Positions 8,010 through 15,778 of a DNA stretch of 64,000 nucleotides are shown piece after piece. The translations under genes and the position numbers were made by a program. The notes under the pieces were generated by a model. That model saw only the letters and a list, made by a program, of their open reading frames with translations. It had not been told where the DNA came from and ran no database searches. How positions within the stretch are numbered: position 1 is the stretch's first letter; every line of letters begins with the position of its first letter. Origin of the DNA: Sulfurospirillum sp964466465 (GTDB lineage Bacteria; Campylobacterota; Campylobacteria; Campylobacterales; Sulfurospirillaceae); contig CAYXNJ010000003.1 of NCBI GenBank assembly GCA_964466465.1, forward strand, positions 1 through 64,000. The letters run 5' to 3'.

Positions 8010-8414
8010 ATGAAAAAATACACACTATTACTTACTTCTCTCGCTCTATGTAGCGCTCTTCATGCCTCAGAGGCTGAAAAAGTCAACGCAATGGTAATGC
8101 TCAATATGGAAAATGGTTTGGCAAATATTCAAAAAGGCTTTTTATACAACAATCTTGATTTGATTAAAAGTGGTGTTGATATTGTTCAAAAAGAGAATGC
8201 AACGTATCATAATCGAGAAGTTATAAAGTCGATTTTGCCTGATAATAAAAAACAGATGGAAAATTTAGCACTTATTACATCAAAACGTATTGAAAATGCT
8301 GCAGATGAAATGAAAAGCTACTTGGCACTTAAACAGATGAAAAAAGCTCATAATGCCTTTTCAGATATGGTAAATGCTTGTACAGATTGTCATACACTTA
8401 TTCGTGGTTGGTAA
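8010..8414 (+). CDS. Periplasmic monohaem c-type cytochrome
   Basis: A 134-residue exported protein with a signal peptide (cleavage probably after HAS near residue 19) and a single CTDCH haem site only seven residues from the C-terminus. A helix-rich body with a C-terminal CxxCH is the layout of cytochrome c' and cytochrome c-556 type four-helix bundles, so it may bind small gases or shuttle electrons. It has its own promoter region (a TATAAA stretch near 7960) and a good AAGGAGGA ribosome site, which decides for the ATG at 8010 over the ATG at 7986. It sits after petABC but is separated from it by a terminator. The specific role is unknown. Confidence 0.8.
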   Translation: MKKYTLLLTSLALCSALHASEAEKVNAMVMLNMENGLANIQKGFLYNNLDLIKSGVDIVQKENATYHNREVIKSILPDNKKQMENLALITSKRIENAADEMKSYLALKQMKKAHNAFSDMVNACTDCHTLIRGW

Positions 8415-8438
8415 GTAATTTACGTAGAAAAGAAGTAA

Positions 8439-8465
8439 AACGCTAAGAGAAAATCTCTTAGCGTT
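8439..8465 (-). terminator. Terminator shared by the cytochrome gene and accA
   Basis: A 12-bp perfect stem (AACGCTAAGAGA with TCTCTTAGCGTT) and a 3-base loop. On the minus strand it is followed by TTACTTCTTTTC and overlaps the accA stop codon. It can serve both converging genes but looks better for accA. Confidence 0.75.
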
Positions 8466-9396
8466 CCTCATATGCTCCAATAGAAGTAATTCTCTCATAA
8501 CGCTTTGCCATTCTCTCATCGGGACTCAGTTTATCAAGTTCTTCTAAAGATTTTAAGAAATACTCTCCAAGTGCTTTGGCTGCGCTCTCTTTATCACGAT
8601 GTGCTCCAATAAGTGGCTCATCAATAATTGCATCAATTAGGTTTAACTGGTGTAAGTCTTCAGCTGTAATTTTCATCGCTTTAGTCGCATTTTCTTGCTT
8701 ACTTGGGTCATTCCATAAAATAGCGGCACAACCCTCTGGAGAAATAACAGAAAAGACAGAGTAACGCATCATAGCGACACGATCGCTCACACCAATAGCG
8801 AGCGCTCCACCACTTCCACCTTCTCCAATCACAACAGAAACACTTTTTGTGTTAAGACGACTTAACTCAAAAAGGTTCTTAGCAATCGCTTCACTTTGCC
8901 CTCTCTCTTCTGCAGCAATACCAGGATAAGCACCTGGAGTGTCAATTAAGAAAAGAATTGGAAGATCAAATTTTTCTGCCATTTTAGCAATTCTAAGTGC
9001 TTTACGATAACCCTCGGGATGCGGCATACCAAAATTTCGTTTAATTTTATTTTTCGTACCGCGACCTTTTTGCTCACCAATGACAAGCACTTTTCGTTCG
9101 CCAATATACCCGATGTAAGCAACAATGGCAGCATCATCCGCAAAGTTACGATCACCATGAATTTCGTAGCCGTCTTTTAAAAGAGCACGAATATAATCTA
9201 ATGCGTATGGACGATCAGGATGACGTGCAAGTTGCAGTTTCTGGTATTCACTTAGATTTTTATAGGTTTTAGAAATTTCTTTTGCGAGTGTTTTTTCTAA
9301 AATTTCAACGGCATGGCTATCGCCTTTGATTTTGGCGTTAGAAATATCCTCATCAATTTGTTTAATTCCATTCTCAAAATCCAAATAAGTAGCCAC
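8458..9396 (-). CDS. accA: Acetyl-CoA carboxylase carboxyltransferase alpha subunit
   Basis: AccA joins AccD to transfer the carboxyl group from carboxybiotin to acetyl-CoA, giving malonyl-CoA for fatty-acid synthesis. The 312-residue length is typical. The crotonase-fold signature around GEGGSGGALAIG is present, as is the conserved GIAAEERGQ loop. The start is GTG with AAGGAATTCTA upstream. It is the last gene of the minus-strand series gpmI-fabG-acpP-fabF-accA, 9 bp after fabF, so malonyl-CoA supply is co-transcribed with chain elongation. accD is not in the window. Confidence 0.97.
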   Translation of the reverse strand: MATYLDFENGIKQIDEDISNAKIKGDSHAVEILEKTLAKEISKTYKNLSEYQKLQLARHPDRPYALDYIRALLKDGYEIHGDRNFADDAAIVAYIGYIGERKVLVIGEQKGRGTKNKIKRNFGMPHPEGYRKALRIAKMAEKFDLPILFLIDTPGAYPGIAAEERGQSEAIAKNLFELSRLNTKSVSVVIGEGGSGGALAIGVSDRVAMMRYSVFSVISPEGCAAILWNDPSKQENATKAMKITAEDLHQLNLIDAIIDEPLIGAHRDKESAAKALGEYFLKSLEELDKLSPDERMAKRYERITSIGAYEER

Positions 9397-9405
9397 TAGA
9401 ATTCC

Positions 9406-10617
9406 TTATACACGCTTGAAGATTACTGAGCCATTCGTTCCACCGAAACCAAACGAGTTACTCATCGCATATTCTACTTTGCATTTACGCGCTACATTTG
9501 GAATGTAGTCAAGATCACAGTCAGGATCTGGATTTTCATAGTTAATGGTTGGAGGTAAAATTTCATCGCGCATTGCCATAAGACAAACGACCGCTTCAAT
9601 TGCACCAGCAGCACCTAAACAGTGACCAATTTGACCCTTAATAGAACTTACTGGTGGAATATTTGCCCCAAAGACTTCTTTAATCGCTGCTGTTTCATTT
9701 TTATCATTTGCAGGTGTACTTGTACCATGCGCATTGATATAATCAATTTTAGGGAAACCAGCCATTGTATATGCTGCTTTCATCGCGCGAAGAGGACCAT
9801 CTAAACTTGGAGAAGTAATGTGACTTGCATCGCCACTCTCACCGAAACCAACAACTTCACCGTAAATATGAGCACCACGAGCAACTGCATCTTCATACAA
9901 TTCAAGTACAAGAGCTCCTGCACCTTCACCCATAATAAATCCATCGCGCTCTGCATCAAATGGACGAGAAGCTTTTTTAGGGTCATCGTTACGTGTTGAA
10001 AGTGCTTTCATAGCAGAAAAACCACCAATACCTGCTGCGCAGATTGCTGCTTCTGCACCCACAACGAGCATCTTTTTAGCGCCACCTGTCATGATTGTTT
10101 TCGTAGCATCGCTAATAGCGTGTGTACCTGCGGCACATGCTGTAACAGATGAAAGATTTGGTCCTTTTAAACCATATTCAATTGATACCATTCCACCCAG
10201 CATATTGATAAGTGCAGAAGGAATAAAAAATGGAGAAATTTTACGTGGACTTGCACTGTTTACAATCACAGAGTTTTTCTCAATAACAATAAGTCCGCCA
10301 ATACCAGAAGCTGAGCTAACGCCAAATGTTTCATCAGCTTCAAATGCTTCAAACTTAGCGTCATTCATCGCTTCTTTAGCAGCAGCAAGACCTAATTGAA
10401 TAAAACGATCAGCTTTTTTAACCTCTTTAGGATTCATAATCGTATTTGGATCAAAGTCAGTGATTTCACCAGCAATGGTAACAGAATGCTCGGTTGTGTC
10501 AAACGAACTAATGCTTTTAATGCCACATTGACCTTCAACGATAGCTTTAAAAGAACTCTCTTTATCCAAACCTAATGAATTAATCATTCCTATACCAGTA
10601 ACAACGACTCTTTTCAA
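9406..10617 (-). CDS. fabF: 3-oxoacyl-ACP synthase II
   Basis: FabF condenses malonyl-ACP with growing acyl-ACP in the cytoplasm. The 403-residue protein keeps the catalytic set C161 (TACAAG), H297 (NAHGTST) and H332 (GQIGHCLGAAG), plus the C-terminal NSFGFGGTN loop. The start codon is TTG, preceded by AGAGGAT; no in-frame ATG lies nearby, so expression may be tuned down at translation. It follows acpP after a hairpin at 10657-10674 and precedes accA by 9 bp. Confidence 0.97.
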   Translation of the reverse strand: MKRVVVTGIGMINSLGLDKESSFKAIVEGQCGIKSISSFDTTEHSVTIAGEITDFDPNTIMNPKEVKKADRFIQLGLAAAKEAMNDAKFEAFEADETFGVSSASGIGGLIVIEKNSVIVNSASPRKISPFFIPSALINMLGGMVSIEYGLKGPNLSSVTACAAGTHAISDATKTIMTGGAKKMLVVGAEAAICAAGIGGFSAMKALSTRNDDPKKASRPFDAERDGFIMGEGAGALVLELYEDAVARGAHIYGEVVGFGESGDASHITSPSLDGPLRAMKAAYTMAGFPKIDYINAHGTSTPANDKNETAAIKEVFGANIPPVSSIKGQIGHCLGAAGAIEAVVCLMAMRDEILPPTINYENPDPDCDLDYIPNVARKCKVEYAMSNSFGFGGTNGSVIFKRV

Positions 10618-10656
10618 ATTTTTATCCTCTTTAGTGATCTTTTGTGGGAAAGGGGG

Positions 10657-10674
10657 AACCCGCCTTGGCGGGTT
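10657..10674 (-). terminator. Hairpin between acpP and fabF (possible attenuator)
   Basis: AACCCGCC and GGCGGGTT form an 8-bp GC-rich stem with a 2-base gap in the acpP-fabF spacer. On the minus strand CCCCCTTTCC follows, which is only weakly U-rich. It could reduce read-through into fabF or stabilise the acpP 3' end. Confidence 0.5.
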
Positions 10675-10689
10675 ATATGTGTTATAAAA

Positions 10690-10920
10690 TTATTTATGTG
10701 CTTCAATGTAAGACATAGCATCTTTTACAGTGACGATTTTCTCAGCGTCAGTGTCAGGAATTTCAATGTCAAATTTCTCTTCAAGAGCCATAACGAGTTC
10801 TACAACGTCCAAAGAATCTGCACCCAAATCTTCTACGAATTTTGTATCTTCTTTTACCTCGTCATGATTTACATTTAATTGTTCAACAACAACCGCTTTT
10901 ACATCATCAAATAGTGCCAT
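10690..10920 (-). CDS. acpP: Acyl carrier protein
   Basis: A 76-residue acidic protein with the DSLD motif; S36 takes the 4'-phosphopantetheine arm. It carries acyl chains between the Fab enzymes. The ribosome site AAAGGAGC is strong. It lies between fabG and fabF, the common bacterial order. The hairpin after it may allow more ACP than enzyme to be made. Confidence 0.98.
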   Translation of the reverse strand: MALFDDVKAVVVEQLNVNHDEVKEDTKFVEDLGADSLDVVELVMALEEKFDIEIPDTDAEKIVTVKDAMSYIEAHK

Positions 10921-10998
10921 TTAATAGCTCCTTTAAAAAATTTCCACTATTTTATCAAAAAAACCTTTAATTTGAATTTTATGCACGTAAACTCCCGT

Positions 10999-11742
10999 TT
11001 ACATGTACATACCACCATTCACTTTCAAGACTTCACCTGTGATATAACTTGCGCTATCACTTAATAAGAAAGCAACAGATTCTGCAATATCTTTTGGACT
11101 ACCAAAACGTTTAAGTGGGATTTTGGATGTATAACTTTCTTTAATTTCATCGCTTAGCTTATCGGTCATTTCTGTTGCAATAAAACCAGGTGTTACTGCA
11201 TTAAAACGAACATCTCTTGCGCTTCCTTCTTGTGCAAAGCTTTTTGTCATGGCAATAAGTCCACCTTTGCTTGCACTGTAATTGACTTGACCCGCATTGC
11301 CTGTTTCACCCACGATAGAAGCGATATTCACAACTGCACCAAAACGTTTTTTGCTCATGATTTTAAGTGCTTCACGACAACCCACAAAAGCTGAAGTAAG
11401 ATTAATATCAATGACAGAGGTAAAATCCTCTTTTTTCATACGAATAGCAAGTTTGTCATTAGTAATTCCCGCGTTATTGACAAGATAAGAAAGCTCACCA
11501 TCGGCATCCACAATCGTTTTAATCCCTTCAATAAATGCTTCTTCATCCGCTACATCAAAGCCAATGACAGCAGCCACACCGCCGTTTGCTTCAATCTCAG
11601 CTTTAATTGTATCTGCCGCTTCAGGGCGAGAACGATAGTTAATCCATACTTTAAGACCATACCCTGCCAAAGTTAATGCTAACTCTTTACCAATACCGCT
11701 TGCTGCGCCTGTAACTAAAACATTTTTTCCACTAAATTTCAT
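10999..11742 (-). CDS. fabG: 3-oxoacyl-ACP reductase
   Basis: FabG reduces 3-oxoacyl-ACP with NADPH. The 247-residue short-chain dehydrogenase has the TGAASGIG cofactor loop (11-18), the NNAG motif (89-92) and the catalytic set N114, S142, Y155 and K159. It ends with the typical GEVLKVNGGMYM. It lies 22 bp after gpmI and 78 bp before acpP on the minus strand, within the fatty-acid cluster. Confidence 0.97.
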   Translation of the reverse strand: MKFSGKNVLVTGAASGIGKELALTLAGYGLKVWINYRSRPEAADTIKAEIEANGGVAAVIGFDVADEEAFIEGIKTIVDADGELSYLVNNAGITNDKLAIRMKKEDFTSVIDINLTSAFVGCREALKIMSKKRFGAVVNIASIVGETGNAGQVNYSASKGGLIAMTKSFAQEGSARDVRFNAVTPGFIATEMTDKLSDEIKESYTSKIPLKRFGSPKDIAESVAFLLSDSASYITGEVLKVNGGMYM

Positions 11743-11764
11743 TATTAAATCCTTTTAAGTTATT

Positions 11765-13255
11765 TTAAAATTCGACTAACGGCTTATCCATTTCACTAGG
11801 AATTGGAAGTCCCATCAATTTTAAGACCGTTGGGGCGATGTTGTTCAATCCACCCTTTTCCACTTTGTTCACGCGTTTATCCATAACAAATCCATACACA
11901 TCAAAGGTTGTATGGTTTGTCAATTTTGAGCCATTTTCATCAAACATTTGTTCACAATTTCCATGATCGCTTGTTAGAACAATAGAATAATCTAATTCTT
12001 TCGCTTTGGCAAACAATCTTCCAAGCTCTATATCAACGGCTTCAACAGCACAAATTGCCGCTTCCAAGCTTCCTGTATGCCCTACCATATCGCCATTGGC
12101 AAAATTGACCACAATAAAATCATAGGCTTCATCCATAGCTTTTAAAACAGCATCGCCAACAGCTGGAGCACTCATTTGAGGTTCCAAATCATATGTTTTC
12201 ACTTTTGGACTTGGAACAAGTAAACGTGTTTCATTTACTTTTGGCTCTTCAAGCCCACCATTAAAAAAGAAAGTCACATGCGCATATTTCTCTGTCTCAG
12301 CCGTGTGAAACTGAGAGAGTCCTGCCTCTGCAACGACATCGCTCAATGTATTTTGTGGTGTATCGGCTTGAAACATGATAGGAAATGGATAGCTACTATC
12401 ATACTCTGTCATGGTAATACACGTAACACCATTGAGTGTACGTGCAAACTCCGTAAATTCACTAAAGCCAATCGCTTTGGAGAGTTCTCGCATACGGTCA
12501 TTTCTAAAGTTTGCAAAAACAACACCATCTTCTGCCTTCATACCTACAAAAGGCTCAAATGCGACAGGTTCTATAAACTCATCGGTAATGCCTTTATCGT
12601 ACATGTTCTGCATATATTCATTTGGAGATAAAGAGATTGTTGGTGTCGCATCAACCATCACGCGATATCCTTGTTCTACTCTTTCCCATCTGTTGTCACG
12701 ATCCATACTAAAAAAACGCCCTGAAATAGAGGCTATTGAGATCGTATCATTACAGATACGTAACAACTGTTCAACAAAGTCCAATCCAGAGGTTGGAGAG
12801 ACATCTCTACCATCTGTAATGACATGCAAATAGACTTTTTTGCCCTTAGTTGAAACAATACGTGCAAGGTCAATAATATGATCAATATGTGAATGAACTC
12901 CACCATCGCTTACAAGACCAATAATGTGAATAGCACCTTTCACATCTAAAAGCTGTGTCAATGCCGGATTGCAAGCGAGCGTTCCATCTTGTGCCGCCAA
13001 AGAAATTTTGACCAAGTTTTGGTACAAAATACGCCCACTGCCAATACACATATGTCCCACTTCACTGTTGCCCATCTGGCCATCAGGAAGCCCAACACTT
13101 AAGCCCGAGGTTGCTATAAGATTGTATGGAACCTCTTTAAAAAGCTTATCGTACGTAGGTTTATGTGCTTGTGCAAACGCATTTGCGGTATTGCTACTGT
13201 TGTGACCAATACCATCAGTAATAATCAGTAATGTTTTTTGAACTTCTGGTTTCAA
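11765..13255 (-). CDS. gpmI: 2,3-bisphosphoglycerate-independent phosphoglycerate mutase
   Basis: GpmI interconverts 3- and 2-phosphoglycerate in glycolysis and gluconeogenesis, using two Mn ions. The 496-residue protein has the metal-binding ITDGIGHN start, the GNSEVGH motif with phosphorylatable S64, and the late TSDHGNCEQM and NHTTFDVYG metal motifs. The start is TTG with AAAAGG 8 bases upstream; there is no in-frame ATG nearby. It heads the minus-strand cluster and is divergent from mraY across a 90-bp gap. Confidence 0.95.
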   Translation of the reverse strand: MKPEVQKTLLIITDGIGHNSSNTANAFAQAHKPTYDKLFKEVPYNLIATSGLSVGLPDGQMGNSEVGHMCIGSGRILYQNLVKISLAAQDGTLACNPALTQLLDVKGAIHIIGLVSDGGVHSHIDHIIDLARIVSTKGKKVYLHVITDGRDVSPTSGLDFVEQLLRICNDTISIASISGRFFSMDRDNRWERVEQGYRVMVDATPTISLSPNEYMQNMYDKGITDEFIEPVAFEPFVGMKAEDGVVFANFRNDRMRELSKAIGFSEFTEFARTLNGVTCITMTEYDSSYPFPIMFQADTPQNTLSDVVAEAGLSQFHTAETEKYAHVTFFFNGGLEEPKVNETRLLVPSPKVKTYDLEPQMSAPAVGDAVLKAMDEAYDFIVVNFANGDMVGHTGSLEAAICAVEAVDIELGRLFAKAKELDYSIVLTSDHGNCEQMFDENGSKLTNHTTFDVYGFVMDKRVNKVEKGGLNNIAPTVLKLMGLPIPSEMDKPLVEF

Positions 13256-13345
13256 AATGATACCTTTTGTTATAAGCTTATAAGTAATATCTTACTAAAA
13301 TGTTGCTTTTATAAAAATATATCCCAAAACTTTGGAACGTTATTA

Positions 13346-14410
13346 ATGCTATATTCTTTCTATAAACTTATGTCCATCAATCTTTTTCAATATATTACTG
13401 TTCGTGCAGGAATCGCCTTCTTTTTAGCCTTCATTTTAACCATCTATTTGATGCCAAAATTTATCAAATGGGCAAAATCACGCAACGCCAATCAACCTAT
13501 TTATTCCCTAGCCCCTCAAACACATCAACAAAAGTCTAAAACCCCAACCATGGGCGGTATCGTCTTTTTATGTGCCGCAACGCTTTCTATTTTAATGTGT
13601 GCGCGTATGAATAACCTTTTTGTTCTCTCAGCGCTAGCGTGTATTTTACTGTTTGGGCTTATTGGGATGAAAGATGATCTTGCTAAAATTTTAGGCAAAA
13701 GCAATACCGCAGGGCTTACACCTCGTGCCAAACTAGGTTTTCAAATTTTAGCATCTTCTATTGTTGCGCTCATTTTATACATTGCTGTTGATCTTGATAC
13801 TACTTTTTTTGTTCCATTTTACAAATTTCCACTCTTTGATATGCAGCTCTTAGCATTAGGTTTTTGGGTTTTAGTCATGATCTCTGCGAGTAATGCGGTA
13901 AACCTGACCGATGGACTCGATGGACTTGCAACGGTTCCAGCGATACTTTCTATTCTTTCACTTGCTGTTTTTGTTTATGTGGGTGGCAATGCCTTCTTAA
14001 GCGGTTATTTACTCCTTCCAAAAGTTGGAGGCAGTGGTGAAGTGGTCATCGTAGCAACCGCTGTTATGGGCTCATTAGTGGGCTTTTTATGGTTTAACTG
14101 CTACCCAGCAGAAATTTTTATGGGCGATAGCGGAAGTCTTAGTATTGGGGCATTTATCGGTTATATGGCGATCATCTCTAAAAATGAGATTCTATTATTG
14201 CTTATCGGTTTTGTCTTTGTTTTAGAAACCGTTTCAGTTATTTTGCAGGTGGGAAGTTTTAAAACACGTAAAAAACGTATCTTCCTTATGGCGCCAATTC
14301 ATCACCACTTTGAAGTGAAAGGTTGGCCAGAAAACAAGATTATCGTGAGATTTTGGATTATCGCTCTCATGTCAAATCTTTTAGCACTTACGGCACTTAA
14401 AATCAGATGA
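13346..14410 (+). CDS. mraY: Phospho-MurNAc-pentapeptide transferase
   Basis: MraY attaches phospho-MurNAc-pentapeptide to undecaprenyl phosphate, giving lipid I at the inner membrane. The 354-residue protein has about ten membrane helices and family motifs including TPTMGG, the NLTDGLDGLA stretch with catalytic aspartates, and FMGDSGSL; the MAPIHHHFE histidine motif is also present. I start at the ATG at 13346, giving an N-terminus like other MraY proteins; the open frame runs 108 bases further upstream into the gpmI start, which is unlikely to be coding. It overlaps murD (ATGA). Confidence 0.96.
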   Translation: MLYSFYKLMSINLFQYITVRAGIAFFLAFILTIYLMPKFIKWAKSRNANQPIYSLAPQTHQQKSKTPTMGGIVFLCAATLSILMCARMNNLFVLSALACILLFGLIGMKDDLAKILGKSNTAGLTPRAKLGFQILASSIVALILYIAVDLDTTFFVPFYKFPLFDMQLLALGFWVLVMISASNAVNLTDGLDGLATVPAILSILSLAVFVYVGGNAFLSGYLLLPKVGGSGEVVIVATAVMGSLVGFLWFNCYPAEIFMGDSGSLSIGAFIGYMAIISKNEILLLLIGFVFVLETVSVILQVGSFKTRKKRIFLMAPIHHHFEVKGWPENKIIVRFWIIALMSNLLALTALKIR

Positions 14411-15600
14411 TAACACTATTTGGACACGGAAAAACAACTAAGGCTATTGCAAAGCGTTTTGCAGGACAATGCCAAATTTTTGATGATAATTTTGTCACAA
14501 AAGAGACAGATGCGTTTGGTAATCTCTTATTACCTCCTTCAGAATTCGATCCTAATACAAGCGATGTAGAGATCCCAAGCCCAGGCTTTCCAACCAATCA
14601 TCCTTTAATTCAAAAGGCATTGCACGTTACAAGTGAATATGACTTTTTTAAAGAGCAAATGCCCTTTTCTATTTGGATCAGCGGAACCAATGGTAAAACG
14701 ACTACCACACAAATGTGTGAATTTCTCCTTCAAAAACAAGGTGCCCTTGCAGGTGGAAATATCGGGACACCCCTAGCAGAACTAAGTGAAAATGCACCAA
14801 TTTGGATACTTGAGACCAGCTCATTTACGTTTCACTATACAAAAGTCACAGCACCCGATATTTACCTACTGCTTCCTATCAAGCCTGACCATTTAACATG
14901 GCATGGAAGCATGGAAGCGTACATTGAAGCGAAACTTTCACCACTTTCTCGTATGCGAGAAGGAAGCGTTGCGATTCTTCCTAAAGCACATGCAGATGTT
15001 AAAACACTCGCACATGTTATTTCCTATGAAAATGAACATGATTTGGCAGAAACAATGGGTATTGATATTTCAAAAGTAAATTTTAAAACGCCATTTTTAC
15101 TGGATGCAATTCTTGCTATGAGTGCACAAAAAGTTCTCTTAGATACTGTTGACTATGAGCTTATCAATACATTTAAAATTGACCATTATAAAATTGAAGA
15201 ATTTCGTGATAACCAAGGTCGCCTTTGGGTGGATGACTCTAAAGGAACCAATGTTGATGCCACAATAGAAGCTCTTAAGCGTTATAAAGACGATGAAATT
15301 CTGATTGTTTTAGGCGGTGATGACAAAGGTGTTGACCTGCAAGAGCTCTTTGACTTTATGCAACCTTTGCGTGTGACTATCTTTGCAATAGGTTCTAACA
15401 CTGAAAGACTTGCATCTTTTGCCCAAAAAGATGGCATTAAACTTCATAAATGTTTTGTGATCGAAGAGGCAATGAAACAAATTCATGCCGTTCATACCAC
15501 TCAAAGCGTCGCTCTACTTTCCCCTGCAGCAGCAAGTTTGGACCAGTTCAAATCGTATGCTCACAGAGGTGATCGCTTTAAAGAATTAGCTTTAGCCTAG
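14407..15600 (+). CDS. murD: UDP-MurNAc-L-alanine:D-glutamate ligase
   Basis: MurD adds D-glutamate to UDP-MurNAc-L-Ala with ATP. The 397-residue protein has the Mur-ligase P-loop WISGTNGKTTTT (about residues 95-106) and the central ETSSFTF motif. The conserved WVDDSKGTN loop lies before the C-terminal domain. The length is somewhat short compared with E. coli MurD (438), as is common in this phylum. It is translationally coupled to mraY and is the last gene before tRNA-Phe. Confidence 0.95.
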   Translation: MITLFGHGKTTKAIAKRFAGQCQIFDDNFVTKETDAFGNLLLPPSEFDPNTSDVEIPSPGFPTNHPLIQKALHVTSEYDFFKEQMPFSIWISGTNGKTTTTQMCEFLLQKQGALAGGNIGTPLAELSENAPIWILETSSFTFHYTKVTAPDIYLLLPIKPDHLTWHGSMEAYIEAKLSPLSRMREGSVAILPKAHADVKTLAHVISYENEHDLAETMGIDISKVNFKTPFLLDAILAMSAQKVLLDTVDYELINTFKIDHYKIEEFRDNQGRLWVDDSKGTNVDATIEALKRYKDDEILIVLGGDDKGVDLQELFDFMQPLRVTIFAIGSNTERLASFAQKDGIKLHKCFVIEEAMKQIHAVHTTQSVALLSPAAASLDQFKSYAHRGDRFKELALA

Positions 15601-15652
15601 TTATAAGCTAGGCTTAAAGTTTTTAAGCTATAATTTCAACTCTTCAAAGCGT

Positions 15653-15728
15653 GGCTGGATAGCTCAGTCGGTAGAGCAGGAGACTGAAAATCTCCGTGTC
15701 GGCGGTTCGATTCCGTCTCCAGCCACCA
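15653..15728 (+). tRNA. tRNA-Phe (GAA anticodon)
   Basis: A 76-base cloverleaf with acceptor arms GGCTGGA and TCCAGCC, D-arm AGCTCAGTCGGTAGAGC, anticodon loop CTGAAAA (GAA), T-arm GGCGGTTCGATTCCGTC and an encoded 3' CCA. It reads phenylalanine codons. It stands alone, 52 bp after murD. Confidence 0.98.
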
Positions 15729-15778
15729 CTCAAAAAAATCAATCTGCAAATTTGCATCATCCTTATGTATTAAAAGCT

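Noticed and set aside
13238..13345. N-terminal extension of mraY
   Set aside because: It would overlap the gpmI start and adds residues unlike any MraY; the ATG at 13346 gives the family N-terminus.
13331..13350. Sigma-54-like GG-N10-GC element before mraY
   Set aside because: The spacing and flanks do not match TGGCAC-N5-TTGC, and mraY would not be expected to use sigma-54.
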